DNA of 64,000 nucleotides. It comes from Kosakonia radicincitans DSM 16656 (lineage in GTDB: Bacteria > Pseudomonadota > Gammaproteobacteria > Enterobacterales > Enterobacteriaceae). Location: positions 2,604,001-2,668,000 of the forward strand of contig NZ_CP018016.1 in assembly GCF_000280495.2 (NCBI RefSeq), given 5' to 3'. The notes under the pieces were generated by a model, which saw only the letters and a list, made by a program, of their open reading frames with translations, ran no database searches and was not told the DNA's origin. Positions 9,844 through 19,105 of this stretch are shown in pieces. A program made the translations under genes and the position numbers. Numbering within the stretch: position 1 is the stretch's first letter; every line of letters begins with the position of its first letter.

Positions 9844-10644
9844 ATGCAGATAACAACATTTCCCGCCTTATCGGAAACCACGCTGGCAGCGGCGAATACG
9901 CTGGGTGCATGGCTGGCACAAAATGATTTTGCCGGTAAACCCACGCCGGTACGCGCGGATGTGGTGATCCTCGCAGGTAATGCGGTGATGCCGACCATCG
10001 ATGCGGCGTGCGCGCTGGCAGCGGCGCAGAACACGCCGCTACTGGTGACGGGGGGGGTGGGGCACTCCACAACGTTTCTGTATGCCGCCGTTGCGCGCCA
10101 TCCCCGTTATAACGTGCTGCGAACGACCGGGCGCAGTGAGGCGGCGATCATGGCGGATATCGGGCGCCACTTCTGGAACCTTGCTGATTCACAGTTGTTG
10201 GTTGAAGATAAATCAAGAAACTGCGGCGAAAATGCGCGTTTCAGCGTTGATTTGCTGCTTTCGCAGGGGATAAAAGCGAAAACGGCAATGGTGGTGCAGG
10301 ACCCAACCATGCAGCGCCGCACCGTCGCCACCTTTGCCCGCGTCAGCCAGCAGTGTGCCGACGCGCCGCACTGGCTAAGCTGGCCGGGTTTTACGCCGCG
10401 TTTATGCAATACGGCGGCAGGGCTGGCCTTCCAGCCGCAGCAGGAGGGGCTGTGGCCCGTGGATCGCTATCTGTCACTAATGATGGGCGAAGTTCCCCGC
10501 CTGCGTGATGACGCCACGGGCTACGGGCCGAAAGGGCGTGATTTCCTTGTTCACGTTGATTTTCCACCCGCCGTGGAAGCGGCCTGGCAGGTGCTGATTG
10601 CCGATGAGACCCTTGCCGCCGCGCTCGCCAGTCGTTCACTGTGA
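9844..10644 (+). CDS. ydcF: DUF218/ElyC-SanA-YdcF family protein YdcF
   Basis: A 266-residue orthologue of E. coli YdcF, same length, with the family's conserved [28 protein letters not shown] and [10 protein letters not shown] segments. The DUF218 fold in YdcF binds S-adenosylmethionine in crystals; its biological role is not established. The start is the ATG at 9844: AGGAGG lies 5 bases upstream, while the TTG one codon earlier is too close. E. coli keeps the same order hrpA-ydcF-aldA; here the pump operon and a GNAT gene separate hrpA from ydcF. A strong hairpin follows at 10647-10684. Confidence 0.95.
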   Translation: MQITTFPALSETTLAAANTLGAWLAQNDFAGKPTPVRADVVILAGNAVMPTIDAACALAAAQNTPLLVTGGVGHSTTFLYAAVARHPRYNVLRTTGRSEAAIMADIGRHFWNLADSQLLVEDKSRNCGENARFSVDLLLSQGIKAKTAMVVQDPTMQRRTVATFARVSQQCADAPHWLSWPGFTPRLCNTAAGLAFQPQQEGLWPVDRYLSLMMGEVPRLRDDATGYGPKGRDFLVHVDFPPAVEAAWQVLIADETLAAALASRSL

Positions 10645-10646
10645 AA

Positions 10647-10684
10647 AATGCCCGTTTGCGCTAAAGCTGCAGCAAACGGGCATT
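10647..10684 (+). terminator. Hairpin terminator after ydcF
   Basis: A perfect 13-bp stem, AATGCCCGTTTGC paired with GCAAACGGGCATT, around a 12-nt loop begins 3 bp after the ydcF stop. No long T run follows (ATCCTCCCTC), so termination efficiency is uncertain, but position and strength suggest a transcript end. Confidence 0.65.
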
Positions 10685-10842
10685 ATCCTCCCTCTGTTGT
10701 AATTTATTTGTTGCGAACTTGCTGGGTTTTTTATGAATCCACTCACAAAAGCCGATGCTGTGCCTGAGCAATACCTCGCATGGGGATAGATTTTTAACAA
10801 TGAGTTTACTTGTTAAAAACAATGTCATTACAGGAGCAGGTC

Positions 10843-12282
10843 ATGACAGCACCCGTGCAACACCCGATGTTTATCGATGGTCAATTCATCAGCTGGCAGG
10901 GCGACAACTGGCTCGATGTCGTCAATCCGGCGACGGAAGAGATTCTGGCGCGCATTCCTGATGGCACAGCGGAAGATGCGCGTAAAGCGATTGCGGCGGC
11001 GGAACGCGCCCAGCCCGCCTGGGAAGCCTTGCCAGCAATAGAACGCGCAGGCTGGTTACGCAAAATCGCCGCGGGCATTCGCGAGAAAGCGCATGAAATC
11101 AGCGCATTAATTGTGGCTGAGGGCGGCAAAATTCAGCAACTGGCTGAAGTGGAAGTCTCTTTTACCGCCGACTACATCGACTATATGGCCGAATGGGCGC
11201 GCCGCTATGAAGGAGAGATCCTGCAAAGCGACCGGCCGAATGAAAATATCTTTGTCTTTAAGCGCGCCCTTGGCGTGACCACCGGCATTTTGCCGTGGAA
11301 TTTCCCGTTCTTCCTGATTGCCCGCAAAATGGCGCCAGCGCTGATTACCGGCAACACCATTGTGATTAAACCCAGCGAATTCACGCCGAACAATGCCGTC
11401 GCGTTTGCCAAAATCGTGCATGATGTCGGATTGCCAAAAGGGGTTTTTAACCTGGTATTAGGGCGTGGCGAAACGGTCGGCCAGGAGCTGGCAGCCAACC
11501 CGAAAGTGGCGATGGTCAGCATGACTGGCAGCGTTGGCGCAGGCGAGAAAATCATGGCTGCGGCAGCGAAAAATATCACCAAAGTGTGCCTCGAACTCGG
11601 CGGGAAAGCGCCAGCCATTGTGCTGGATGATGCGGATCTTGAGCTGGCGGTGAAAGCGATTGTTGATTCCCGCATCATCAACAGCGGGCAGGTGTGCAAC
11701 TGCGCCGAGCGGGTTTATGTGCAGAAGGGCATTTACGACCGTTTCGTTAACCGTCTTGGTGAAGCGATGAAAGCGGTGCAGTTCGGCGATCCGGCGCAGC
11801 GTAACGACATTGCCATGGGGCCGCTCATCAACGCCGCCGCACTGGAACGTGTGGAACAGAAAGTGGCGCGCGCAGTGGCGGAAGGCGCGCGCGTGGTGCT
11901 GGGTGGTAAAGCGCCGGAAGGGAAAGGCTATTTCTATCCGCCAACGCTGCTGCTGGATGTCCGTCAGGAAATGGCGATCATGCACGAAGAGACCTTTGGC
12001 CCGGTGCTGCCGGTGGTGGCATTCGACACGCTCGATGACGCGCTGGCGATGGCCAATGACAGCGATTACGGCCTGACATCTTCCGTCTATACCAACGATC
12101 TGAATGCGGCGATGAAGGCCGTGCGCGGGCTGAAATTTGGCGAAACGTATATTAACCGTGAAAACTTTGAAGCAATGCAGGGTTTCCACGCCGGATGGCG
12201 CAAGTCCGGGATCGGCGGGGCGGATGGGCGTCACGGCCTGAACGAATATCTGCAAACCCAGATGGTGTATCTGCAATCCTGA
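10843..12282 (+). CDS. aldA: Aldehyde dehydrogenase A (lactaldehyde/glycolaldehyde dehydrogenase)
   Basis: A 479-residue NAD-dependent aldehyde dehydrogenase, the same length as E. coli AldA and very close to it. AldA oxidises L-lactaldehyde to L-lactate and glycolaldehyde to glycolate in fucose, rhamnose and glycol metabolism in the cytoplasm. Seen: PWNFPF at 151-156, the catalytic Glu in ELGG near 251, the catalytic Cys at 285 in SGQVCNC, and the C-terminal HEETFGPVLPV. The start at 10843 (MTAPVQHPMF) follows AGGAG by 6 bases and matches the orthologue; the longer frame from 10810 is not needed. A GC-rich hairpin follows. The 198-bp gap to ydcF should hold the promoter. Confidence 0.96.
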   Translation: MTAPVQHPMFIDGQFISWQGDNWLDVVNPATEEILARIPDGTAEDARKAIAAAERAQPAWEALPAIERAGWLRKIAAGIREKAHEISALIVAEGGKIQQLAEVEVSFTADYIDYMAEWARRYEGEILQSDRPNENIFVFKRALGVTTGILPWNFPFFLIARKMAPALITGNTIVIKPSEFTPNNAVAFAKIVHDVGLPKGVFNLVLGRGETVGQELAANPKVAMVSMTGSVGAGEKIMAAAAKNITKVCLELGGKAPAIVLDDADLELAVKAIVDSRIINSGQVCNCAERVYVQKGIYDRFVNRLGEAMKAVQFGDPAQRNDIAMGPLINAAALERVEQKVARAVAEGARVVLGGKAPEGKGYFYPPTLLLDVRQEMAIMHEETFGPVLPVVAFDTLDDALAMANDSDYGLTSSVYTNDLNAAMKAVRGLKFGETYINRENFEAMQGFHAGWRKSGIGGADGRHGLNEYLQTQMVYLQS

Positions 12283-12289
12283 TAATGTA

Positions 12290-12313
12290 TCGCCCCCGCC
12301 AGGCGCGGGGGCG
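12290..12313. terminator. GC-rich hairpin between aldA and convergent esterase gene
   Basis: The 9-bp perfect stem CGCCCCCGC/GCGGGGGCG with a 5-base loop lies in the 34-bp gap between two convergent stops. It is probably a shared transcript end; only a short T tract follows on the plus strand. Confidence 0.6.
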
Positions 12314-12316
12314 CGT

Positions 12317-13243
12317 TTACACTTTGGTCGCTATCCATGCCATCATCAGCTCCGGCCAGACGGCGGCCGGCAACCCCAGCGCATCACGAATACCAAAACC
12401 GTGTTTCCCCTGCTCAAACAGATGCATCTCTACCGGTACGCCAAGACGGCGCAGCGCGGTAAACATCACCAGGCTGTTCTCCACTTTCACCGCTGGATCG
12501 TCCACCGCATGCAGCAGGAAAACCGGCGGTGTTTCGCTGTTAACATTCTGTTCGGGGGAATAATGACGTACCTGTTCGTCAGTCGGTGACTCGCCAAGCA
12601 GTTGCTGGCGGGAAATCGGGTGATCGATTTCAGCTTGCATGGTGATAACCGGGTAAACCAGCGCCATAAACGCCGGGCGCGCGCTCTGGCGGTCGATGTC
12701 GTCAGACGACGGGTAAACCACTTCGTCATAGCGTGTGCCGAGGCTGGCCGCGACATGGCCGCCAGCGGAAAAGCCCATCACGCCGAGCTTTGCGGGATCC
12801 AGCCGCCACTCCCCGGCGCGGGCGCGGATCGTGCGCATGGCGCGCTGTATATCCGCCAGCGGCGCATCCGCGCCTTCTGCATGCTGATCTGCCGGAAGCC
12901 GGTAGGTCATCACAAACAGGGTGTAGTCTTTGGCATTGAAACAGGGAGCCAGCGCGCTGCCTTCTTTATCCAGAACCACCCGACGGTAAGAACCGCCAGG
13001 CGTGATAAGGATCCCAACGCCGTTGGGGTTTTGCGGGGCGTAAACGGTGATTTCCGGGGCGCGAACGCCGGTGACTGAGCGGTCAAAGGGGGTTGGGCCG
13101 GTGTGAAACGTTTCGAGTTGAAAACGCACCGGGCTGGCGGCGGCGCCTGGCGCTTCTCCCTGCGGCCAGACGGGAAACGTACTGGCGTGCTGCACTGCGA
13201 CATTCATCAACGTCAATAAATCTTCCGGGCTGATATTTCTCAT
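12317..13243 (-). CDS. Alpha/beta hydrolase (esterase, acetyl-xylan-esterase-like)
   Basis: A 308-residue alpha/beta-hydrolase of the BD-FAE/Aes-like group. The nucleophile elbow GFSAGGH is clear, the acid is likely in LLHAVDDPAV, and the catalytic His lies in FEQGKHGFGI. The N-terminal GVGILITPGGSY corresponds to the oxyanion-hole strand of the hormone-sensitive-lipase-like families. No signal peptide, so it should be cytoplasmic. Substrate unknown; related enzymes remove acetyl groups from sugars or small esters. It is inserted between aldA and gapC relative to E. coli and stands alone on the minus strand, followed upstream by a REP element. Confidence 0.82.
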   Translation of the reverse strand: MRNISPEDLLTLMNVAVQHASTFPVWPQGEAPGAAASPVRFQLETFHTGPTPFDRSVTGVRAPEITVYAPQNPNGVGILITPGGSYRRVVLDKEGSALAPCFNAKDYTLFVMTYRLPADQHAEGADAPLADIQRAMRTIRARAGEWRLDPAKLGVMGFSAGGHVAASLGTRYDEVVYPSSDDIDRQSARPAFMALVYPVITMQAEIDHPISRQQLLGESPTDEQVRHYSPEQNVNSETPPVFLLHAVDDPAVKVENSLVMFTALRRLGVPVEMHLFEQGKHGFGIRDALGLPAAVWPELMMAWIATKV

Positions 13244-13253
13244 GTCTCGCCTC

Positions 13254-13321
13254 GCCTGATGGCGCTTGCGCTTATCCGGCCTGCAATTAGCGCAGGCCGG
13301 GTAGACGTTGCCTCATCCGGC
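13254..13321. repeat. REP/BIME palindromic element
   Basis: REP-type units fill the gap between gapC and the esterase gene: GCCTGATGGCGCTTGCGC...CCGGC, then GCAGGCCGGGTAGACG...CATCCGGC. It lies between two genes on the same strand, so it could insulate or stabilise the gapC transcript. Confidence 0.75.
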
Positions 13322-13332
13322 CTATGTGAACG

Positions 13333-14334
13333 TTAAAGCGCGCGGTATTTTTCCAGTACGCGCACGAGCTGGGTGACAAAACCGTACTCGTTATCGTACC
13401 AGGAGACGGTTTTCACCAGTTGCAGATCGCCCACTTCGGTGATTTCTGTCTGCGTGGCATCGAACACCGAACCAAAGTGGCTGCCAATAACATCGGACGA
13501 AACAATCTCTTCATCGGTATAGCCGAAGGATTCATTATTTTCAGTGGCTTTTTTCAGCGCCTGGTGGATCTCATCGACGGTGACTTTCTTCTCCAGAACC
13601 GATACCAGCTCGGTTACCGAGCCGGTTTTCACCGGAACGCGCTGCGCGTGGCCTTTCAGTTTGCCGCTCAGCGCCGGGATCACCAGACCGATCGCTTTTG
13701 CTGCACCAGTGGTGTGCGGGATGATGTTTTCCGCTGCCGCACGCGAGGCCCGCAGATCTTTGCCGCGTGGCCCATCGACCAGCGCCTGCGTGCCGGTATA
13801 GGCGTGAATGGTGGTCATGGTGCCAGCTTTGATGCCGAAGTTGTCCTGTAGCGCTTTGGCCATCGGCGCGAGGCAGTTGGTGGTGCAGGAGGCGACCGAA
13901 ATAATGGTGTCCTCAGCATTGATGGTTTCATCATTGACGTTAAAGACCACGGTTTTCATCTCACCGGCGGGCGCGGAGATGAGCACTTTTTTCGCACCGG
14001 CTTCCAGATGCGCCTGTGATTTTTCAGCCGACGTATAGAAGCCAGTACATTCCACAATGATCTCGGCACCGGCGCTGCGCCACGGGATATGTTTCGCCTC
14101 TTTCTCGGCATAAACAGTGATGCTTTTACCGTTGACGATCAGCGAATCTTCGGTGAAATCCACGCTCCAGCCAAATGGACCGTAGTTAGAATCATGCTTC
14201 AATAAATAGGCCAGCACTTTGGGTGAGGTGAGATCGTTAATTGCGACAACTTCCGCGCTGCTGTTGGTTTCCAGCAGACGACGCAGTACCAGACGTCCAA
14301 TACGCCCGAATCCATTGATGCCAATTTTGCTCAT
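13333..14334 (-). CDS. gapC: Glyceraldehyde-3-phosphate dehydrogenase GapC
   Basis: An intact 333-residue type I phosphorylating GAPDH. The catalytic Cys150 ([12 protein letters not shown]) and His177 (TTIHAYTG) are present, as is the NAD-binding [13 protein letters not shown] at the N-terminus. The sequence follows E. coli GapC rather than GapA, and the neighbours aldA and cybB are the same as in K-12, where gapC is interrupted. NAD use is suggested by Asp at the end of strand beta-2 (AINDLT). It is probably a secondary GAPDH used under special conditions. The ATG at 14334 is preceded by GGAG-like sequence. No coupling to the esterase gene is evident. Confidence 0.95.
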   Translation of the reverse strand: MSKIGINGFGRIGRLVLRRLLETNSSAEVVAINDLTSPKVLAYLLKHDSNYGPFGWSVDFTEDSLIVNGKSITVYAEKEAKHIPWRSAGAEIIVECTGFYTSAEKSQAHLEAGAKKVLISAPAGEMKTVVFNVNDETINAEDTIISVASCTTNCLAPMAKALQDNFGIKAGTMTTIHAYTGTQALVDGPRGKDLRASRAAAENIIPHTTGAAKAIGLVIPALSGKLKGHAQRVPVKTGSVTELVSVLEKKVTVDEIHQALKKATENNESFGYTDEEIVSSDVIGSHFGSVFDATQTEITEVGDLQLVKTVSWYDNEYGFVTQLVRVLEKYRAL

Positions 14335-14521
14335 AATTCACTCCGCTTTTTAGGTCATGATCACGTTATTGCACACCTCAGTGATAGCCTGGTGGGGATT
14401 GTTGGGCAAATGAATCGCGTTCAATGAAGGGTAAGTGACTGAATGTTGAAGAGGAAAAGTTAATGAATTTTTAAGGAAATACGGCTATGTTGGCGTTCTG
14501 TTATTTTTTCAGGATCGCCTT

Positions 14522-15052
14522 ATGCGCAGTAAATATTCTTCCGTGCAAATCACCCTTCACTGGTTGGTGTTTCTGCTAATCGTAACCGCTTATTGCGCCA
14601 TGGAGTTTCGCGGATTTGCGCCACGCAGCTACCGCCCGTGGTTTAACATGGTGCATGTCTCCTGCGGTATTTCTATTCTTGTTCTCATGGTCGCTCGTTT
14701 GCTGGCACGGCTAAAAAACCCGACGCCGCCGATTGTGCCCAAACCCTCGCCAATGATGACCGGGCTGGCGCATCTGGGCCATCTGGTCATTTATCTGCTG
14801 TTTATCGTTCTGCCTGTTATTGGCCTGCTAATGATGTACAACCGGGGCGGGCCGTGGATCGCGTTCGGCATGGTGATGCCGTATGCGTCAGAGGCTAACT
14901 TTGATCTGGTGGATACGCTGAAGGAGTACCACGAATTTCTGGCTAATCTGGGCTATTTTGTTATTGGCCTGCATGCCGTGGCGGCGCTGGCGCATCATTA
15001 CTACTATAAAGACAATACGCTGTTGCGGATGATGCCGAAAAAACGCAACTAA
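14522..15052 (+). CDS. cybB: Cytochrome b561 CybB
   Basis: A 176-residue integral membrane di-heme cytochrome b561, the same length as E. coli CybB. Four transmembrane segments are visible, with conserved heme-ligand histidines in QITLHWLV, MVHVSCGISI and HAVAALAHHYYYKDNTLLRMM. Known for CybB: it oxidises ubiquinol and reduces superoxide. It is monocistronic and divergent from gapC, and ends 50 bp before a classic terminator. The paralogue at 37656-38195 belongs to a different operon. Confidence 0.95.
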   Translation: MRSKYSSVQITLHWLVFLLIVTAYCAMEFRGFAPRSYRPWFNMVHVSCGISILVLMVARLLARLKNPTPPIVPKPSPMMTGLAHLGHLVIYLLFIVLPVIGLLMMYNRGGPWIAFGMVMPYASEANFDLVDTLKEYHEFLANLGYFVIGLHAVAALAHHYYYKDNTLLRMMPKKRN

Positions 15053-15103
15053 TAGTTATCTGCCCGATAGTGCTAAACTTATCGGGTTAAAACAATGTAT
15101 TTC

Positions 15104-15126
15104 GCCCCGCGATGCGGGGCTTTTTT
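15104..15126 (+). terminator. Rho-independent terminator of cybB
   Basis: GCCCCGC-GAT-GCGGGGC followed by TTTTTT: a compact GC-rich stem with a U tract, about 50 bp after the cybB stop. Confidence 0.9.
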
Positions 15127-15196
15127 ATGGCGTAAAATGTGATCCTGCCTGGTTTTTCGCCGAGAAAAGCAGGGCGGAAATCACATTTTACGCCAT
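15127..15196. repeat. 70-bp inverted repeat (long hairpin)
   Basis: Two perfect 17-bp arms (ATGGCGTAAAATGTGAT and its reverse complement) flank a 36-bp middle that can fold further (CCTGC/GCAGG and TTTTC/GAAAA). It starts immediately after the cybB terminator's T run and ends 76 bp before the MHS transporter start. It is not a REP unit. It could be a leader hairpin of the transporter mRNA, a small RNA or a MITE-like remnant. Confidence 0.7.
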
Positions 15197-15226
15197 CTGT
15201 GCTGTGCTGAATTCGTACAAGCCGTG

Positions 15227-15241
15227 TAGATAGTATATCTA
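15227..15241. promoter_or_regulatory. Operator-like palindrome before the MHS transporter
   Basis: TAGATA-GTA-TATCTA is a perfect 6+6 bp palindrome ending about 31 bp before the transporter ATG. It could be a repressor site or overlap a -10 region. No regulator gene is adjacent. Confidence 0.35.
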
Positions 15242-15272
15242 TTATAGAAACACTTTGATAAGTGGAGGGGAT

Positions 15273-16598
15273 ATGACACAGCCTGTACAGGACTCTTTCG
15301 ATCGCGCGACCGAGCAGGAGCAGGTGGCCGGATCGCGTAAATTACGCAAAGTGCTACTCGCCACCGGGATCGGCCATTTTGTGGAATGGTTTGATTTCGG
15401 CTTGTACGGCACGCTGGCCGCGATTATCGGGCTGCAATTTTTCCAGTCCGGCAATCCGAGCGTTGCGTTGCTCTCATCATTCGCGGTATTTGGCGCGGGC
15501 TTTATTATGCGCCCGCTGGGCGGATTATTCTTCGGCTCGCTGGGCGATCGCAAAGGGCGGCAGAAAGTACTGGCGACTGTGATCCTGCTGACTTCCGGGG
15601 CGACATTCGTGATGGGTTTGTTGCCCACTTATCACCAGGTGGGGATCACCGCCACAGTGCTGCTGGTGATCACGCGCCTGGTGCAGGGCTTTGCCGCCGG
15701 GGGCGAAAGCTCCGGGGCCACAACTTACCTGGCGGAATACGCCCCGACAGAACGCCGTGGTTATTTTACCTGCTGGATCGATAACTTTGGCTTTATGGCG
15801 TTCGTGGTTGGTTCCGGGCTGGTTTTTCTGCTGACCGCAACACTTGGCGAAAGCACAATGAACGACTGGGGCTGGCGTATCCCATTCCTGATCGCCGGGC
15901 CGCTGGGCTGGGTGGGGCTGTATCTGCGAAAACATCTGGAAGATTCGCCGGAATTTATTGCCGCCATGAAGAGCGGTCAGACATCCAGTGCGCCGCTGCG
16001 CAAAGCGGTGACCACCGCCTGGGGCGCGTTGCTGTTCTGCGTGGGTTTTGTGGTGATCAAGGCCGTCGGGCACTGGACGCTGCAAACGTTCATGCCGAGT
16101 TATCTGGCGACCGAGCTGCATTTTTCCAAACTCAATGCCTATGCCATCACGACTATCGGGCTCTTTTCCGTCGCGGTTCTGGTGCCGTTTATGGGCTATC
16201 TGTCGGATAAATATGGTCGCAAGCCGTTGATGCTGACGGGCTGCGCCGGGTTTATCCTGCTCAGTTATCCGGCAATGATGGTGATGGCGAACGGGGACGT
16301 GCTGTCGGCGGTGCTGGCGATGGTGATGCTCGGCGCATTTATTGCCGCCTTCGACGGTGCCTGTACGGCGGCGATGGCGGAACTGTTCCCGACCAGCGTG
16401 CGCTACGGCGGCTTGTCTATTGCTTATAACTTTGCGGTCGCGTTTTTCGGCGGGATCACCCCGTGGTTTTCGGCGTGGCTGATCACCAGCACCGGCGATA
16501 AATTCTCACCAGCTTTTTACGTAATGGCCGCTGCGCTGATTACCTTCCTTACTGTGCTGCGCGCCCGGGAAACGGCCGGGTTGCCGCTGAAACGTTGA
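15273..16598 (+). CDS. MHS-family MFS transporter (metabolite:H+ symporter)
   Basis: A 441-residue, 12-helix transporter of the MHS subfamily, which includes KgtP, ProP and ShiA. Characteristic segments: GHFVEWFDFGLYG in the first helix, RPLGGLFFGSLGDRKGR (loop 2-3 motif) and RLVQGFAAGGESSGATTYLAEYAPTERRG. The family imports organic acids or osmolytes with protons; this member's substrate cannot be assigned. The ATG at 15273 follows GGAGGGG closely; the TTG at 15255 adds only six residues. It lies between cybB and frmRA, absent from the K-12 arrangement, and ends in its own terminator. Confidence 0.9.
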   Translation: MTQPVQDSFDRATEQEQVAGSRKLRKVLLATGIGHFVEWFDFGLYGTLAAIIGLQFFQSGNPSVALLSSFAVFGAGFIMRPLGGLFFGSLGDRKGRQKVLATVILLTSGATFVMGLLPTYHQVGITATVLLVITRLVQGFAAGGESSGATTYLAEYAPTERRGYFTCWIDNFGFMAFVVGSGLVFLLTATLGESTMNDWGWRIPFLIAGPLGWVGLYLRKHLEDSPEFIAAMKSGQTSSAPLRKAVTTAWGALLFCVGFVVIKAVGHWTLQTFMPSYLATELHFSKLNAYAITTIGLFSVAVLVPFMGYLSDKYGRKPLMLTGCAGFILLSYPAMMVMANGDVLSAVLAMVMLGAFIAAFDGACTAAMAELFPTSVRYGGLSIAYNFAVAFFGGITPWFSAWLITSTGDKFSPAFYVMAAALITFLTVLRARETAGLPLKR

Positions 16599-16604
16599 AT
16601 GTCG

Positions 16605-16634
16605 CCCCGGTGAGATCTTCCACCGGGGTTTTTA
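16605..16634 (+). terminator. Terminator of the MHS transporter gene
   Basis: CCCCGGTG...CACCGGGG with an 8-nt loop followed by TTTTTATAT, 7 bp after the stop codon: a textbook rho-independent terminator. Confidence 0.9.
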
Positions 16635-16722
16635 TATATGCGTGGTTGAATATGATGGGCGTAGCAGTTCGCGCCCCATCAACATTATTCGATTGCAGGG
16701 TAATAATTAAATTAATAAATAA

Positions 16723-17064
16723 TCACTTGATCATTTTTATACCGTAGGGGCAAAGATCGAATTCACAGGTTTTTTGATGTTCACACGTTCTTAACGAAAT
16801 ATCCTCATTGCCCGGACAGTGACAGCCTTTTTTTAGTGTTTGCCAGACGGCGGGAAAAAAGGGCAAGGTATGAATAATGTTAAAGTCACATGTTTTTCCA
16901 TTAACGGTGAGGTGTTCCTTGTACGTATGTAATATGTTATCAGGGCGTAAAAAATAATTACCTTTATACCAGACAATGACCGCCAGCTCTGGTGTGTTGC
17001 GGGCCAGGGCGAAAGCGGTTTTGGTCGTTGGTGATACCAGCATTTCCGTAATATTCCAGCGCAT
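16723..17064 (-). CDS. Hypothetical cysteine-rich protein
   Basis: A 113-residue protein I do not recognise. It begins MRWNITEMLVSPTTKTAF, has no signal peptide or membrane helix, and carries a cysteine-dense C-terminal half: one Cys in GKTCDF, then KKGCHCPGN, RTCEHQKTCEFDLCPYG, seven cysteines in roughly 65 residues, which suggests metal binding. A good Shine-Dalgarno (AAGGAG, 5 bases before the ATG) supports translation. The gene and the following ~460 bp are AT-richer than the surroundings, which hints at transfer. It stands alone between the MHS transporter and frmR. Confidence 0.65.
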   Translation of the reverse strand: MRWNITEMLVSPTTKTAFALARNTPELAVIVWYKGNYFLRPDNILHTYKEHLTVNGKTCDFNIIHTLPFFPAVWQTLKKGCHCPGNEDISLRTCEHQKTCEFDLCPYGIKMIK

Positions 17065-17496
17065 AGCTGCTCCTTGCGGCTAATTTAATCTCCTGAATAA
17101 GAAAAATCTTAACAAATAAGTAAGTGAGAACCTAACCCAATTAATATATTTAATTTAAATAGCTAAAGCTGGGATATATTTAATAAGCTTTACAATGGAT
17201 CTTGATACAAAACAAAGTTGAGTGGGTTTTGATTGTTGTCTTGCGAGTTATTCAAGCAGCGAGAATTAATTACATTCTGATATTGTTGCGTGGTTAATTA
17301 AAACTCACGAAAAGATAACAAATAACGAACAGTATTGGGCTTTATATAATATATTTGAAAAGGTCGTTTTAGTATATTTATTAAGTTATATACCGGGTTG
17401 CTAATCGATCCCCACATCCATTTTTATACTTTCCCGGCGGCCTTCCTGTACCCGTACAAAACTTACCGTTTACTGCGGATGATGTTCTTATGTACC
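17065..17496. other. AT-rich intergenic region upstream of frmR
   Basis: About 430 bp of clearly AT-rich DNA between the divergent Cys-rich orphan and frmR. I see no open frame with a ribosome-binding site, no RNA gene and no repeat. It must contain the orphan's promoter at the left and part of the frmR promoter at the right. Confidence 0.5.
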
Positions 17497-17513
17497 ATAC
17501 CCCCCTATAGTAT
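17497..17513. promoter_or_regulatory. FrmR/RcnR-type operator
   Basis: ATACCCCCCTATAGTAT: a C6 (G6) tract flanked by ATAC/GTAT inverted repeats, the signature of CsoR/RcnR/FrmR-family operators. It ends 12 bp before the frmR start, so FrmR should repress its own operon by occluding RNA polymerase; formaldehyde releases it in the family model. Confidence 0.85.
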
Positions 17514-17525
17514 GCAGGAGGTCAC

Positions 17526-18952
<1,427 letters not shown>

Positions 18953-19028
18953 TCCTGCTTCACGCCAGCGGTGTAACCGCTGGCGCTACCAATGTCCAAA
19001 TCTGTGACCGCTGTTACGATTTTCTCCA

Positions 19029-19055
19029 TAAGAAAAATCCAATTATTGCCGATGC
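19029..19055 (+). promoter_or_regulatory. Sigma-28 (FliA) promoter of trg
   Basis: TAAGAAAA, exactly 11 bases, then GCCGATGC. This matches the flagellar sigma-28 consensus (TAAAGTTT-N11-GCCGATAA) in both elements and spacing, about 50 bp before the trg start, as expected for a chemoreceptor gene. Confidence 0.8.
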
Positions 19056-19105
19056 ATATATATCATCGTGATGAATGCATTAGACAAATATGAGAGTCGA
19101 TAGCC

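Noticed and set aside
15104..15196. CRISPR-like or riboswitch reading of the hairpin cluster after cybB
   Set aside because: There is only one inverted pair, no repeated spacers, and no conserved riboswitch core that I can identify.
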